Source: Belliella pelovolcani (GTDB lineage: Bacteria > Bacteroidota > Bacteroidia > Cytophagales > Cyclobacteriaceae). From it: a DNA stretch of 64,000 nucleotides. The stretch lies in assembly GCF_900156785.1 (NCBI RefSeq), contig NZ_FTOP01000005.1:1-64000 (forward strand), read 5' to 3'. A program made the position numbers and the translations under genes. Below the pieces are notes generated by a model that did not search any database, was not told the DNA's origin, and saw only the letters and a list, made by a program, of their open reading frames with translations. Of this stretch, positions 17,599 to 26,986 are shown piece by piece. Every line of letters starts with the position of its first letter. Within the stretch, counting starts at the first letter, position 1.

Positions 17599-18831
17599 AT
17601 GAAGTATACCCTTCAGGAAATTGCCACACTAGATTTCTATCAGAATAAGAACAGGATCAAATGGCTGATCTTTATCTGTTCCGTTGTGATTAGCTTTGGA
17701 TCAATTTATTACACCAATAACTTGGTGGAGGAGCTTAAAGACCGTGAAAAAAGGCAAATTGAATTACTCGCTCGTGCATTGGAGTATGCAGCGATCTATA
17801 CTGACAACTTGACATTCATCAATCAGGAAATCATTCAGCAAAACAATTCTATTCCATTGATCATCATGGATGAATTTGGGAATCCTGGAGAGTTCAAGAA
17901 TATTAATTTTGGTAAGAAAACTGCTCAAGCAGAGCAAGAAGAAGTATTAAGAAATGAACTGGTGAAAATGCGGGATCAATATGAGCCCATACAAATGGAA
18001 AACGGGTCCTTTATTTTTTACAGAAATTCCGAATTGCTTACCTCACTTCGCTTTTATCCTTATGTGCAATTGGCTGTGATTTTGGTTTTTGGAATCCTAG
18101 CCTATGCTGTTTTTAACCAATCCAAGATCGCTGAACAAAATCAAGTCTGGGCTGGTCTGACCAAAGAGACCGCACATCAGCTTGGTACCCCCATAGCCTC
18201 CCTGATGGCTTGGATAGATTATCTGAAGAACTCCCCAGTCTGGGACGAAAACAAAGAAGTCATCCAAGAGATGGATAAGGATGTGGTCAAACTCAGGATG
18301 GTGACAGAACGATTCAGTTCGATTGGTAGCAAGCCTGTGATTCAAACTGAAAATGTCTTTGGTGTGGTCGATGAAGCTATTGCTTACCTTCGCCCAAGGA
18401 TAAGCAGCAAAGTAGAGATCAAAGTAAATGGCTATTCGAGAGATATTGAAGCCATGATCAATAAGCCTCTATTTGAATGGGTAATTGAAAATATCTGTAA
18501 AAATGCTGTAGACGCCATGCGTGGGCAGGGTCAAATCTCCATCGAAATCATCAAAGAGAGTGAGCAATTTGTGATTGTAGATATCACCGATACAGGCAAG
18601 GGAATGGAAAAAAGCATGTATAAGAAGGTCTTTAATCCTGGATTCTCTACTCGTAAAAGAGGCTGGGGGCTTGGGCTAACATTAGCCAAAAGGATCATAG
18701 AAGGCTATCACCAAGGGAAGGTATTTGTCAAAAATTCTGAAATAGGCAAAGGAACCACATTTCGAATCGTACTCAATGGCGTTCCGGAACAAATGACCGA
18801 AGTCAAAAAAGATGATTTTTTCAAGTTCTAA
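17599..18831 (+). CDS. orphan sensor histidine kinase
   Basis: A 410-residue membrane kinase. Spans lie at about 20-38 and 155-173 with a ~115-residue periplasmic sensor between them. The phospho-acceptor helix holds H193 in KETAHQLGTPIASLMAW, a variant HisKA with Gln after His. The HATPase_c domain follows with N box ENICKNAVDAM, G1 DTGKGM and G2 GWGLGLTLAKRI. No response regulator is adjacent, so its partner is elsewhere. The signal is unknown. Confidence 0.92.
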   Translation: MKYTLQEIATLDFYQNKNRIKWLIFICSVVISFGSIYYTNNLVEELKDREKRQIELLARALEYAAIYTDNLTFINQEIIQQNNSIPLIIMDEFGNPGEFKNINFGKKTAQAEQEEVLRNELVKMRDQYEPIQMENGSFIFYRNSELLTSLRFYPYVQLAVILVFGILAYAVFNQSKIAEQNQVWAGLTKETAHQLGTPIASLMAWIDYLKNSPVWDENKEVIQEMDKDVVKLRMVTERFSSIGSKPVIQTENVFGVVDEAIAYLRPRISSKVEIKVNGYSRDIEAMINKPLFEWVIENICKNAVDAMRGQGQISIEIIKESEQFVIVDITDTGKGMEKSMYKKVFNPGFSTRKRGWGLGLTLAKRIIEGYHQGKVFVKNSEIGKGTTFRIVLNGVPEQMTEVKKDDFFKF

Positions 18832-18881
18832 TAGATGAGCTATAGTTGCTTTGCTAGGCACTTTAGAAAAGACTAAAAAAC

Positions 18882-18902
18882 AAAAAAGGCTTCGAAGAAG
18901 CC
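18882..18902 (-). terminator. terminator of the DUF5686 gene
   Basis: On the minus strand the arms GGCTTC / GAAGCC with a 3-nt loop are followed by TTTTTTG and further T residues. It lies about 100 bp past the DUF5686 stop. Confidence 0.7.
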
Positions 18903-19000
18903 CAGATTAAAGATAAGACAGCCATAGGCCATCAAATCTTTCCAATTATTAAACCTTACTGCTACTAAGGTACTATTCTATACTGATTTATCAAAATCAA

Positions 19001-21643
19001 TCAGTTAATGTTGATAAAACTAGCAACCCCAAAACGTACTCCGCCTCTTTTGAAGCTGTCATTCTCAAAACCCGCGCCCATCTCCAAGCGGAATATCCTA
19101 AACAAATTATCCAAAGAATACCCTAATTCCCAGTAATGTGGGGAATTGGCTGTCTTCAGGTAGTTAAAGAAGATGTTTTCTCTCAATCCAGTGAATCTCA
19201 ACATGGGCAACTGGGTCAGTAAGAATTTTCTGAATTGATAATGAACAATTCCACTGAAATATTCACTTTGCGTGCTGTATTGGTAGTAGTCCAAGAATCG
19301 GTAATTAGAAGTCACACCCATGTTGGCGAATATTGTTCTATTGCCTCCAAAATGCATGAAGTCTTGGAAATAGACCTGATTGCTGTTCAAAAAGCTTCCT
19401 GCTTTTACATTAAAATCTAGCTTGCCACTGACGCCAAAATTAAAAAAATGCTCCAAGCCTAATTCAACTAAATCAAAATCCGCTTGATTACCTGCATAGC
19501 CATGCCTAATGCCCTTGGTATAGCCCAAGTTGATTACTGGAGCTGTTTCGTAGATGGGGAATTTTCGGCCATTGCGAATCCTATATTTCAGTCCAGGCCT
19601 CCATCTGATCGTGTTGTTCCATATCATTGCTCTATGATTTTCAAAAGCGGGATCATCAGCTTCAAGATTATCTGGAATATTGGAGGTATAGGTTCTTTCT
19701 GGCCTATTGTAAAAACTGAAGTCGCTGTTGTTTTCCAAAGTCCTCCTATCAGCATAAGTTAGATTGGATCGGTATGTGAAAGCATCACTCACGCGATGCG
19801 CAAAATACAAAGTGGCAAAATCTTGCTCGTATAGCTTCATGTAATTTTGTCTGAAAAATAAGGAATATAAGGCATTCACTTGTTCGTTGATCGGATTGTC
19901 TCCATTGTATTGAAATATGTAGGATCCGCCGCGAAGCCCTAAAGTATAGCCAGGTCTTCCTTTGTTGACAGACCTACGGATATCCATGACACTATATAGT
20001 TGATTGCTAGAGAAACCATATCTTAATTCAGGCTCGAAATTCCATGATCGATTATGATATGTAACTGAGTCAGCCATTTTTTCGGATTTTTGAATTCTGT
20101 AAAATCCTCCAAGTCCAATTTTATAACCTTCCACAGTATTGAAGGAAAATTTGGTAAAATTCGTTTTGAAACCTGCAGACCTTCCTTTACCAAAGAAATA
20201 TCTCCCTCCAGTGAGAATTTCTCCTGGTTTGAATTTCCTTTTTGCCCCTTGAGCGATGCTATCATTGTCACTTTTTTTAGCAGCTTCTACGACTGCCAGG
20301 CTATCATCTCTTTGGTATCCTTTGAGTTCCGCCTCGGTGAGCTTGACTGGTCTGATACTGTCCCAATAAGACAAATCTCTTTTCTTTGCCAAGGAGTCAA
20401 TTTTATAATTCCGCTCAGAGATTACTTCTACATTTTCTCTATCCATAGCGGCTTCCTTTTCGTAAGCATTGACGAGTTTGCGGAAGTCTTTCCTACTGAG
20501 CTCCTCCGATTGAGCCATTTGATCTAAGGCAGAGAGGTTTTTGTCTAGGCTGATCTTACTTTTGGGTACTTCTTCTATTTTTTCGTCAATGATTTTCGTC
20601 TCCACGATCAAGTCAGGGTTCAGCTTTACCTTGTGATCTCTGGCAGAAGCGAGGTATTTGTATTCTCCAGCAAACCCAAAGAATTTTCCTCCAAACACAT
20701 AAGTGTGCGTAGTGGGCATCCAGACATGCGTAGCTACTTCTGTGTACAATTGTCGCACTGCAATATCAAAACCCAACAAGGAAGTCTTTAAGTCCAAGCT
20801 ATGTATAGCCCAGTGATCCTCTATGATGAATATAAAACCCTCAAAAACACGCTCACCTCTTGATCTTGGTGTGACACGGATTTTATTGATTGTATAGCCA
20901 TTCTCGATAAAAGACCCTTCAAACCTGAATCGGTAATAAGCAAAAGCGGATGGAGCCAAAGGAGAGATAGCTTCATTGATTTTTTCTTCGTAGAAACTGC
21001 TCACGATATACGGGGCTGGAGAGGTCTGATTATTGTCTCCGTTGGTTCGGATACTGATGACGCGTTCTTCTACAGTATTGGGTTGCTTGAAGGTGATTTC
21101 GGAGACCGACTCAGTGGTATAGGCTTCATTCAGCTTAAGTCCTTCTTTTTCTAATTCTTTCTTCACAAAGAATGGAGCATTAGTCAATTGCCCAGTACCC
21201 TTGAGGTAGACCATCATGGAGTACTCCTCGACTTGTAGGCGGTGGTATTTTGCTTTGGAGATTGCCTTGCGCATTACTGTCAATGCTGGGTCTTCAGCTT
21301 TGCTATTGATCGTCACTTCTTGCAATGCGTATGTTTGTTGCTCTAGTACAAAGTCTAAAGTGACCCAGGTGTCTTTGATCTCCACTGTTTTGACCTGTGA
21401 AGCATATCCCATATATTGAACGACTACATCATAGACACCTGAATTCAATTTGTATTCATATTCCCCTTGTTGATTGGTAGGGATGCCGTCTCCGATATTC
21501 CTGATGTAAACGGAGGCATACGCGAGCGCATCTCCAGCATCACCTTTGACAGTTCCTCTGATGCCTTGAGCCATCAGCTTCAGTTGCGTAAGACTGACGA
21601 GTAGAGTTATAAAAAAGATCGTTTTTGGTAAAAACTGTTGCAT
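19001..21643 (-). CDS. DUF5686 outer-membrane protein with N-terminal carboxypeptidase-regulatory-like domain
   Basis: 880 residues with a signal peptide (to about residue 25, LKLMAQ), then a carboxypeptidase-regulatory-like/CarboxypepD_reg beta-sandwich (about 26-112, GIRGTVKGDAGDALAYASVYIRN). A large DUF5686 region and a C-terminal outer-membrane beta-barrel with many aromatic strands follow, ending in GGVRFGVASFININ. Such proteins are widespread in Bacteroidota and resemble TonB-dependent receptors without a clear plug. Function is unknown. It is transcribed divergently from the susC-like gene across a 750-bp gap. Confidence 0.85.
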   Translation of the reverse strand: MQQFLPKTIFFITLLVSLTQLKLMAQGIRGTVKGDAGDALAYASVYIRNIGDGIPTNQQGEYEYKLNSGVYDVVVQYMGYASQVKTVEIKDTWVTLDFVLEQQTYALQEVTINSKAEDPALTVMRKAISKAKYHRLQVEEYSMMVYLKGTGQLTNAPFFVKKELEKEGLKLNEAYTTESVSEITFKQPNTVEERVISIRTNGDNNQTSPAPYIVSSFYEEKINEAISPLAPSAFAYYRFRFEGSFIENGYTINKIRVTPRSRGERVFEGFIFIIEDHWAIHSLDLKTSLLGFDIAVRQLYTEVATHVWMPTTHTYVFGGKFFGFAGEYKYLASARDHKVKLNPDLIVETKIIDEKIEEVPKSKISLDKNLSALDQMAQSEELSRKDFRKLVNAYEKEAAMDRENVEVISERNYKIDSLAKKRDLSYWDSIRPVKLTEAELKGYQRDDSLAVVEAAKKSDNDSIAQGAKRKFKPGEILTGGRYFFGKGRSAGFKTNFTKFSFNTVEGYKIGLGGFYRIQKSEKMADSVTYHNRSWNFEPELRYGFSSNQLYSVMDIRRSVNKGRPGYTLGLRGGSYIFQYNGDNPINEQVNALYSLFFRQNYMKLYEQDFATLYFAHRVSDAFTYRSNLTYADRRTLENNSDFSFYNRPERTYTSNIPDNLEADDPAFENHRAMIWNNTIRWRPGLKYRIRNGRKFPIYETAPVINLGYTKGIRHGYAGNQADFDLVELGLEHFFNFGVSGKLDFNVKAGSFLNSNQVYFQDFMHFGGNRTIFANMGVTSNYRFLDYYQYSTQSEYFSGIVHYQFRKFLLTQLPMLRFTGLRENIFFNYLKTANSPHYWELGYSLDNLFRIFRLEMGAGFENDSFKRGGVRFGVASFININ

Positions 21644-22393
21644 ACAAATGTATTAGACGAATTACTTGATTCAGTTAGTTAAACATAAAGCAATTCAACG
21701 GGAAAATGATGTAAGTGTATGTTTTTTAACAAGATTTAGTGGGGTCTTAGATTAAGACAGACAATTTGGAGTTTTCTTACAATTTCACACCCTTTACAAT
21801 TGCAGTTATTTACCCTGATGTTGAGACCATCATCTAGCCCTTTCTTAGGTAATTAACTCACCCTCTCTTTTGACAAGTAATTCAGATTCTTTTCAGGGTG
21901 AATTTAAAGGGTGTTATGATTTTGTCATATAGGCCATCCCCGTAATTCGATTTAGCAAATTAAGTATGTGCATCTTTCTTTACAAATGCTCAAAGTTCAT
22001 CAGCATGTAAATACTGATTTTTCCATCTAAAATTTCATAAAGAGCCATTCAATCAGATCATAAGTTTTGCTTATGGCCAATTGAACTTTATTTTTATTCT
22101 AATTGGCTAAGAAAATCCAAGTTTCTGATTCATGAATAGTCTATTTTTCACTTTTTTAATAAAACCCAAAAATTTTAACTATTCGAAAAGTTCAATCGTT
22201 TTCGGTTGCTGATATGATAATATAATGACAAAATTTTAACAGATTTAGAAAAATACCTTTGTTCTGTTAACACAGCATTCCTCAAATGCCTTATAGTGAC
22301 TTTGTTAAAAATTGCAAAATTCAATTTTATCAATCAACTTGGTTTAGAAATTAACTATTAAACCAAACCGTTTTTTTCAAAACAACAAACCCT
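21644..22393. other. 750-bp gene-free region upstream of susC
   Basis: AT-rich with no convincing coding frame on either strand. It separates the divergent DUF5686 and susC-like genes and must hold both promoters. The clearest element is a TAnnTTTG match at 22254-22261. A short inverted repeat (TTGGCCAT-like, around 22070-22110) is weak. I see no riboswitch or tRNA. Confidence 0.6.
22254..22261 (+). promoter_or_regulatory. candidate -7 element for the susCD transcript
   Basis: TACCTTTG matches the Bacteroidota -7 consensus TAnnTTTG. It lies 132 bp before the susC start, implying a leader of roughly 125 nt. No clear TTG -33 box was found at the usual spacing. Confidence 0.45.
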
Positions 22394-25372
22394 ATGAGAA
22401 ATTATTTACAACAAGTAAAGGCGTTGTTGATGGTTACAATGTTGCTTTTTGCAACTGTGTTATCAGCCAATGCGCAAAGCAGGGAGGTGTCTGGAACAGT
22501 TCTGGACAAGACCATGGGCGAGCCCCTTCCTGGAGTAACAGTACTCGTCAAAGGTACAACCCGAGGCGTGACTACTGATTTAGATGGTAAATACACCATA
22601 AATCTTCAGCCTGGTGACCAGGTTCTAGTATTTTCTTTTGTAGGCTTTGCCGCTCAAGAAATCACTGTAGGCAACCAAAGTACTATTAACATTGAACTTG
22701 ATGAGGACATTCAGTCTCTTCAAGAAGCAGTGGTGATTGGATATGGTACGCAGGACAAAAAGGAAATTACTTCCGCTGTGGCAAGTGTCGGAGTCGAAGG
22801 ATTTAACAAAGGTAACTTCACCAATCCACAAAGTCTATTAACTGGTAAAGTTGCTGGTTTGAACATTTCAAGCCCAGGAGGCTCTCCAAATGCACAGCCA
22901 ACAGTTAGATTAAGAGGTATTTCTTCTTTTGGTGCGAATTCATCTCCTTTGATTGTATTGGATGGTGTGATTGGTGCTTCTATCGACGCAGTCGATCCCA
23001 ATGACGTGGAGACAATTGATGTATTGAAAGATGCATCTGCTGCGGCGATATATGGAACAAGAGGAGCTGCTGGTGTGATTTTGATTACGACTAAGCAAGG
23101 ATCTTCTAAAAAAGGTTTTTCAAATGTGACGATCAATACTTTTGGTTCTGCAGAACAAGCTACAGGATTGATTCCAGTACTTTCTCCGGATGAATTTAGA
23201 GCTAGAAGACCTGCTACAGCTGATTTCGGAAATGATACCAATTGGAGAGATGAAATCTTAAGAACAGCGCTTAATGGAACCACAAACGTTTCATTATCTG
23301 GTGGTTTTGAAAACACAACCTACCTTGCTTCAGTTAACTATAGAAATAACCAAGGTGTAGTGAAGAATTCAGGAAGAGAGACGTTGAACACTAGATTGAA
23401 CTTGGGACATGGTGCCTTAAATAACCGTTTGAGAATGAATTTGAATTTGTCATTCACAGATACTGAGGCAAATGATGTTCCTGGTGAGGCTTTGCTTTAC
23501 GCAACCATCCTCAATCCTACCATGCCTATTTTTGACAATTCACCTAATGGTCTATTGAATGGTGGTTACTTCCAACCTTCAGGTTTTGACAACAATAACC
23601 CTGTTGCATTGATCAATTTGAGAGAAAACCAAACTAAAGTTAGAAATGCCCTATACTCATATAGAGCAGAGTATGATATCACAGATGATTTGATTGTTTC
23701 TGCACAGTTTTCTCAGGATATCTTGAATACCCTCAATGGGCAGTCAAGATCAAGATTTGATGGTGCACCAGGTGGAGGTAGAGCCAACAATGGTACTGCA
23801 CAACAGAACACTTATGATAGAGTAAATACCATCCTTTCTGGTAACTTGAGATATGAAAAGGAAGTGGCTGATGGATTGAATATGTCGATCTTAGCAGGTG
23901 CTGAAACCCAGCTTTTCAATGAAAGAGGCTTTGGTGCACAATCAAGACAATTTCTTTTTGACCAGTCTTGGAATAACTTAGGAGCAGGCGGTATTAGATT
24001 CGGAGAAAACACAAATCTTTATTCATTTGCTAATACTTCAACGTTGAACTCTGTTTTTGGTAGAGCCAACTTCAATTACCAAAACACCTATTTCTTCTCT
24101 GCAACAGTGAGAGCAGAAACGTATTCTGGATTTGGTAGAGAAAACCAAACAGGTTACTTCCCTGCATTTTCTGCAGGTGCTGATTTGACCCAAATTTTCG
24201 ACATGGGAGTATTCAGTCAGTTTAAGTTAAGAAGCTCATTCGGTGTAGTAGGTCAGTTACCTCCTTCTCCAACTTTGGCTTTGGGTGTATACGGCAACGG
24301 AAATAGAATTCAATTGGATCCTACGGATATCAACACGGCTTGGGTAGCGCCTAGACAAGTTTCTAACCCTAACCCTCAATTGCAGTGGGAAACCACTACT
24401 GAATTTACAGTAGGTTTAGATTATGCCTTATTCAATGGCAAAATTTCAGGTAGCATGGATTATTACCAGAGAAATATTTCTGATTTGCTATTCGAAGTAG
24501 GTGTTGGTGTAGGTAATGCCAACCCTTTTGATCCAGGTAACTTTTACACAGCTCCAACCATATGGGCAAATATTGCAAGTTTGAACTCCGCAGGTTTTGA
24601 GTTTTTGATGACTGCTGATAGAGTGAATCTTGGTAGAGGTATCACTTGGACACCTACTGCAATCTTCACGATTTACAAAAGGGCAACAATTGGAGATATT
24701 GGTACTGGTGGTCTTCAACTTCCTGAAATCAGAAGAGGGGTGCCAGGTTCTCCAGGTGTAAATAATGCACAAGTAATCAGAAATATTGAAGGTGAGCGAG
24801 TAGGAGATATTTATGGTCCTAGACTAGAGGGTATCCTTGAAGATGGTCGAACCATCTTGTCTACTGAAAGCCCTGATGAGTTCGAAAGATTAGGGAATGC
24901 CCTACCAACTGGTGACTTTGGATTCACCAACCAATTCAATTATGGTAATTGGGATTTGAATTTCATCTTGAGAGGTTCTTGGGGACATCAAATGCTCAAC
25001 TCCTTCAGATTATTCTATGAAGGCGATGGTAACGCAACTTGGAACTCTGTAATCACAAGAAATACCCCAACCAACCCAGTAATATCTAATGCGCCAAGTC
25101 AAATATCTGACTTCTATATTGAGAGAGGTGACTTTATAAGATTGGACAACCTTCAGCTAGGTTATACCCTACCAACAAAATCCCCAGCCATATCTAATTT
25201 GAGGTTCTATGCGGGTGTGCAAAATCTGTTCACAATCTCCAGCTTTACTGGTGTAGATCCAGAAGTAAGATGGACTGACGGCGGTGATCAGTTGGCACCA
25301 GGTATCGAAAGAAGAGATACTTATTTTATCCCTAGAATCTGGACTACTGGATTAACAATAACCTTTAAATAA
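22394..25372 (+). CDS. SusC/RagA family TonB-dependent outer-membrane transporter
   Basis: 992 residues, close to the usual ~1000. It has a signal peptide ending ANAQ (about 1-28), a CarboxypepD_reg-like domain (about 30-115, VSGTVLDKTMGEPLPGVTVLVKGT), the SusC-signature plug (VVIGYGTQDKKEITSAV ... GVILITTKQG, about 113-235) and a 22-strand barrel ending in an aromatic strand (WTTGLTITFK). It imports a ligand captured by the SusD partner, powered by TonB. The substrate cannot be read from sequence. It is the first gene of a SusC-SusD pair with an 18-bp gap. Confidence 0.95.
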   Translation: MRNYLQQVKALLMVTMLLFATVLSANAQSREVSGTVLDKTMGEPLPGVTVLVKGTTRGVTTDLDGKYTINLQPGDQVLVFSFVGFAAQEITVGNQSTINIELDEDIQSLQEAVVIGYGTQDKKEITSAVASVGVEGFNKGNFTNPQSLLTGKVAGLNISSPGGSPNAQPTVRLRGISSFGANSSPLIVLDGVIGASIDAVDPNDVETIDVLKDASAAAIYGTRGAAGVILITTKQGSSKKGFSNVTINTFGSAEQATGLIPVLSPDEFRARRPATADFGNDTNWRDEILRTALNGTTNVSLSGGFENTTYLASVNYRNNQGVVKNSGRETLNTRLNLGHGALNNRLRMNLNLSFTDTEANDVPGEALLYATILNPTMPIFDNSPNGLLNGGYFQPSGFDNNNPVALINLRENQTKVRNALYSYRAEYDITDDLIVSAQFSQDILNTLNGQSRSRFDGAPGGGRANNGTAQQNTYDRVNTILSGNLRYEKEVADGLNMSILAGAETQLFNERGFGAQSRQFLFDQSWNNLGAGGIRFGENTNLYSFANTSTLNSVFGRANFNYQNTYFFSATVRAETYSGFGRENQTGYFPAFSAGADLTQIFDMGVFSQFKLRSSFGVVGQLPPSPTLALGVYGNGNRIQLDPTDINTAWVAPRQVSNPNPQLQWETTTEFTVGLDYALFNGKISGSMDYYQRNISDLLFEVGVGVGNANPFDPGNFYTAPTIWANIASLNSAGFEFLMTADRVNLGRGITWTPTAIFTIYKRATIGDIGTGGLQLPEIRRGVPGSPGVNNAQVIRNIEGERVGDIYGPRLEGILEDGRTILSTESPDEFERLGNALPTGDFGFTNQFNYGNWDLNFILRGSWGHQMLNSFRLFYEGDGNATWNSVITRNTPTNPVISNAPSQISDFYIERGDFIRLDNLQLGYTLPTKSPAISNLRFYAGVQNLFTISSFTGVDPEVRWTDGGDQLAPGIERRDTYFIPRIWTTGLTITFK

Positions 25373-25390
25373 CATAAACTAAGTATAAAT

Positions 25391-26887
25391 ATGTTACGAT
25401 CAATCAAAACAATATGTGTGGGAGGACTCGTGGCGCTGACAATGGTGTCATGTGAGTTGGAGCAGGAGGTATTGACAGGGGTGACCCGTGATCAATTAAG
25501 AGATAACCCACCTGCTGAGTTAGCAGAAGTACTCAAGCAATCTGCTTACAGTAGGTTGATGGGGGACGGTAGCTTTGGCGGACACGGTGGATTCTATAGC
25601 TATCAAGAAATTACATCAGATGAGATCGCTATTCCTGTAAAGGGCGGTGACTGGAATGATGGTGGTCTTTGGGTGAGAGCTCACAGACATACTTGGAACG
25701 TCGATGATGGAGAATTAAATGGTGTTTGGAGTATTCCTTACAGAGTAATTGCTGAGACAAACTTGTTGATTCAACAATATCCAGATGTTGAGGCGCTTGT
25801 GGGGGAAATGAAAGTGTTGAGAGCTTTGGGTTACTTATGGTTATTAGACAACTTTGGAAGTGTTCCATTGATTATCGAAACAACTACGGATCCAGCTCCT
25901 CCTTCCAACACACCTCAAGAAGTTTTCAATTTCATTGAAACCAGTATTTTAGAAAATGTAGACTTGTTGACAACAACAAATACTAGAATAAATTTAAACT
26001 ACTGGACTGCTCATATGATTTTGGCTAAGCTTTACTTGAATGCTGAAGTTTATATAGGCGAGCCAAAGTGGGTTGAAGCAGAGCAAGCGATTGATGTGAT
26101 TATCAACGAAGGTCCATACAGTTTAGCACCAAACTTCTTTGCGAACTTCGCTACATCCAATGCGAATTCAGTAGAGAATATGTTTACGCTACCCTATGAT
26201 GCAAATAATGCAGGTGGATTTAATTTAGCTCAAATGACGCTTCATTACGAGTCTCAAAAAACATTTGATCTAGTGGATCAGCCTTGGAATGGGTATGCCG
26301 CACTAGAAGAGTTCTATAACAGCTATGATGATGATGACTTTAGAAAAAATGGATTTTTAGTAGGTCCTCAGTTTGAGTTGGATGGTGTTACTCCTTTGAG
26401 AGATGATGCAGGGTTTGATGGTGATCCTGATGGCGTTGAAGTTGTCTTCACACCTGAAATCAATGAGCTGGAGCCAAATGCGTTCAGACAAGCGGGGGCA
26501 AGAGTTGGGAAATTTGAATTTGCAATAGGTGCGCAACCAGATTTGAATAACGATTTTCCTATCTTTAGATATGCAGATGTCTTGTTGATGAAGGCAGAAG
26601 TAAGATTGAGAAGAGGCGACCCTGCTGGTGGTTTGCCATTCGTGAATCAAGTAAGAGAAAGAGCAGGTGTTCCACCTTTCACACAGTTGACAGTGGACAA
26701 TCTCCTTGCTGAAAGAGGTAGAGAGATGTTTGCCGAAGGTTGGAGAAGATCAGATTTGATTAGATTCAATAGATTTGGAGCTCCATGGTGGGAGAAGCCA
26801 GCTTCTAATGAAAACAGAAGAAGGTTCCCAATTCCTTTGAATCAAATCCAGGCTAACCCTAACTTGACTCAAAACCCAGGTTATTAA
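25391..26887 (+). CDS. SusD/RagB family nutrient-binding lipoprotein
   Basis: 498 residues with a lipoprotein signal (lipobox ALTMVSC), then the SusD helical fold: TPR-like helices with VIAETNLLIQQYPDVEALVGEMKVLRALGYLWLLDNFGSVPL, and the C-terminal half with RYADVLLMKAEVRLRRGD and LLAERGREMFAEGWRRSDLIRF, all family signatures. It is the surface lid of the SusC transporter. A strong terminator follows, which could separate it from the large FG-GAP genes or allow partial read-through. Confidence 0.95.
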   Translation: MLRSIKTICVGGLVALTMVSCELEQEVLTGVTRDQLRDNPPAELAEVLKQSAYSRLMGDGSFGGHGGFYSYQEITSDEIAIPVKGGDWNDGGLWVRAHRHTWNVDDGELNGVWSIPYRVIAETNLLIQQYPDVEALVGEMKVLRALGYLWLLDNFGSVPLIIETTTDPAPPSNTPQEVFNFIETSILENVDLLTTTNTRINLNYWTAHMILAKLYLNAEVYIGEPKWVEAEQAIDVIINEGPYSLAPNFFANFATSNANSVENMFTLPYDANNAGGFNLAQMTLHYESQKTFDLVDQPWNGYAALEEFYNSYDDDDFRKNGFLVGPQFELDGVTPLRDDAGFDGDPDGVEVVFTPEINELEPNAFRQAGARVGKFEFAIGAQPDLNNDFPIFRYADVLLMKAEVRLRRGDPAGGLPFVNQVRERAGVPPFTQLTVDNLLAERGREMFAEGWRRSDLIRFNRFGAPWWEKPASNENRRRFPIPLNQIQANPNLTQNPGY

Positions 26888-26914
26888 ACCTATTTGATTA
26901 TATTTCAATAATAA

Positions 26915-26943
26915 AAGAAGTGTGCATCTGCACACTTCTTTTT
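26915..26943 (+). terminator. terminator after susD
   Basis: Near-perfect inverted repeat (AAGAAGTGTGCA / TGCACACTTCTT, 2-nt loop) running into T5, 28 bp after the SusD stop and 44 bp before the first FG-GAP lipoprotein. Confidence 0.88.
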
Positions 26944-26986
26944 GATTTCATACCTAGCAATTCTAAGCTCAATATTTACTCCATCT

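Noticed and set aside
20090-20527. Long plus-strand open frames inside the DUF5686 gene
   Set aside because: They lie antisense to a well-supported 880-residue protein with domain structure and show no signal or motif of their own.
22394-26887. Classical polysaccharide utilisation locus
   Set aside because: SusC and SusD are present but no glycoside hydrolase, polysaccharide lyase, sulfatase or hybrid two-component regulator is nearby.
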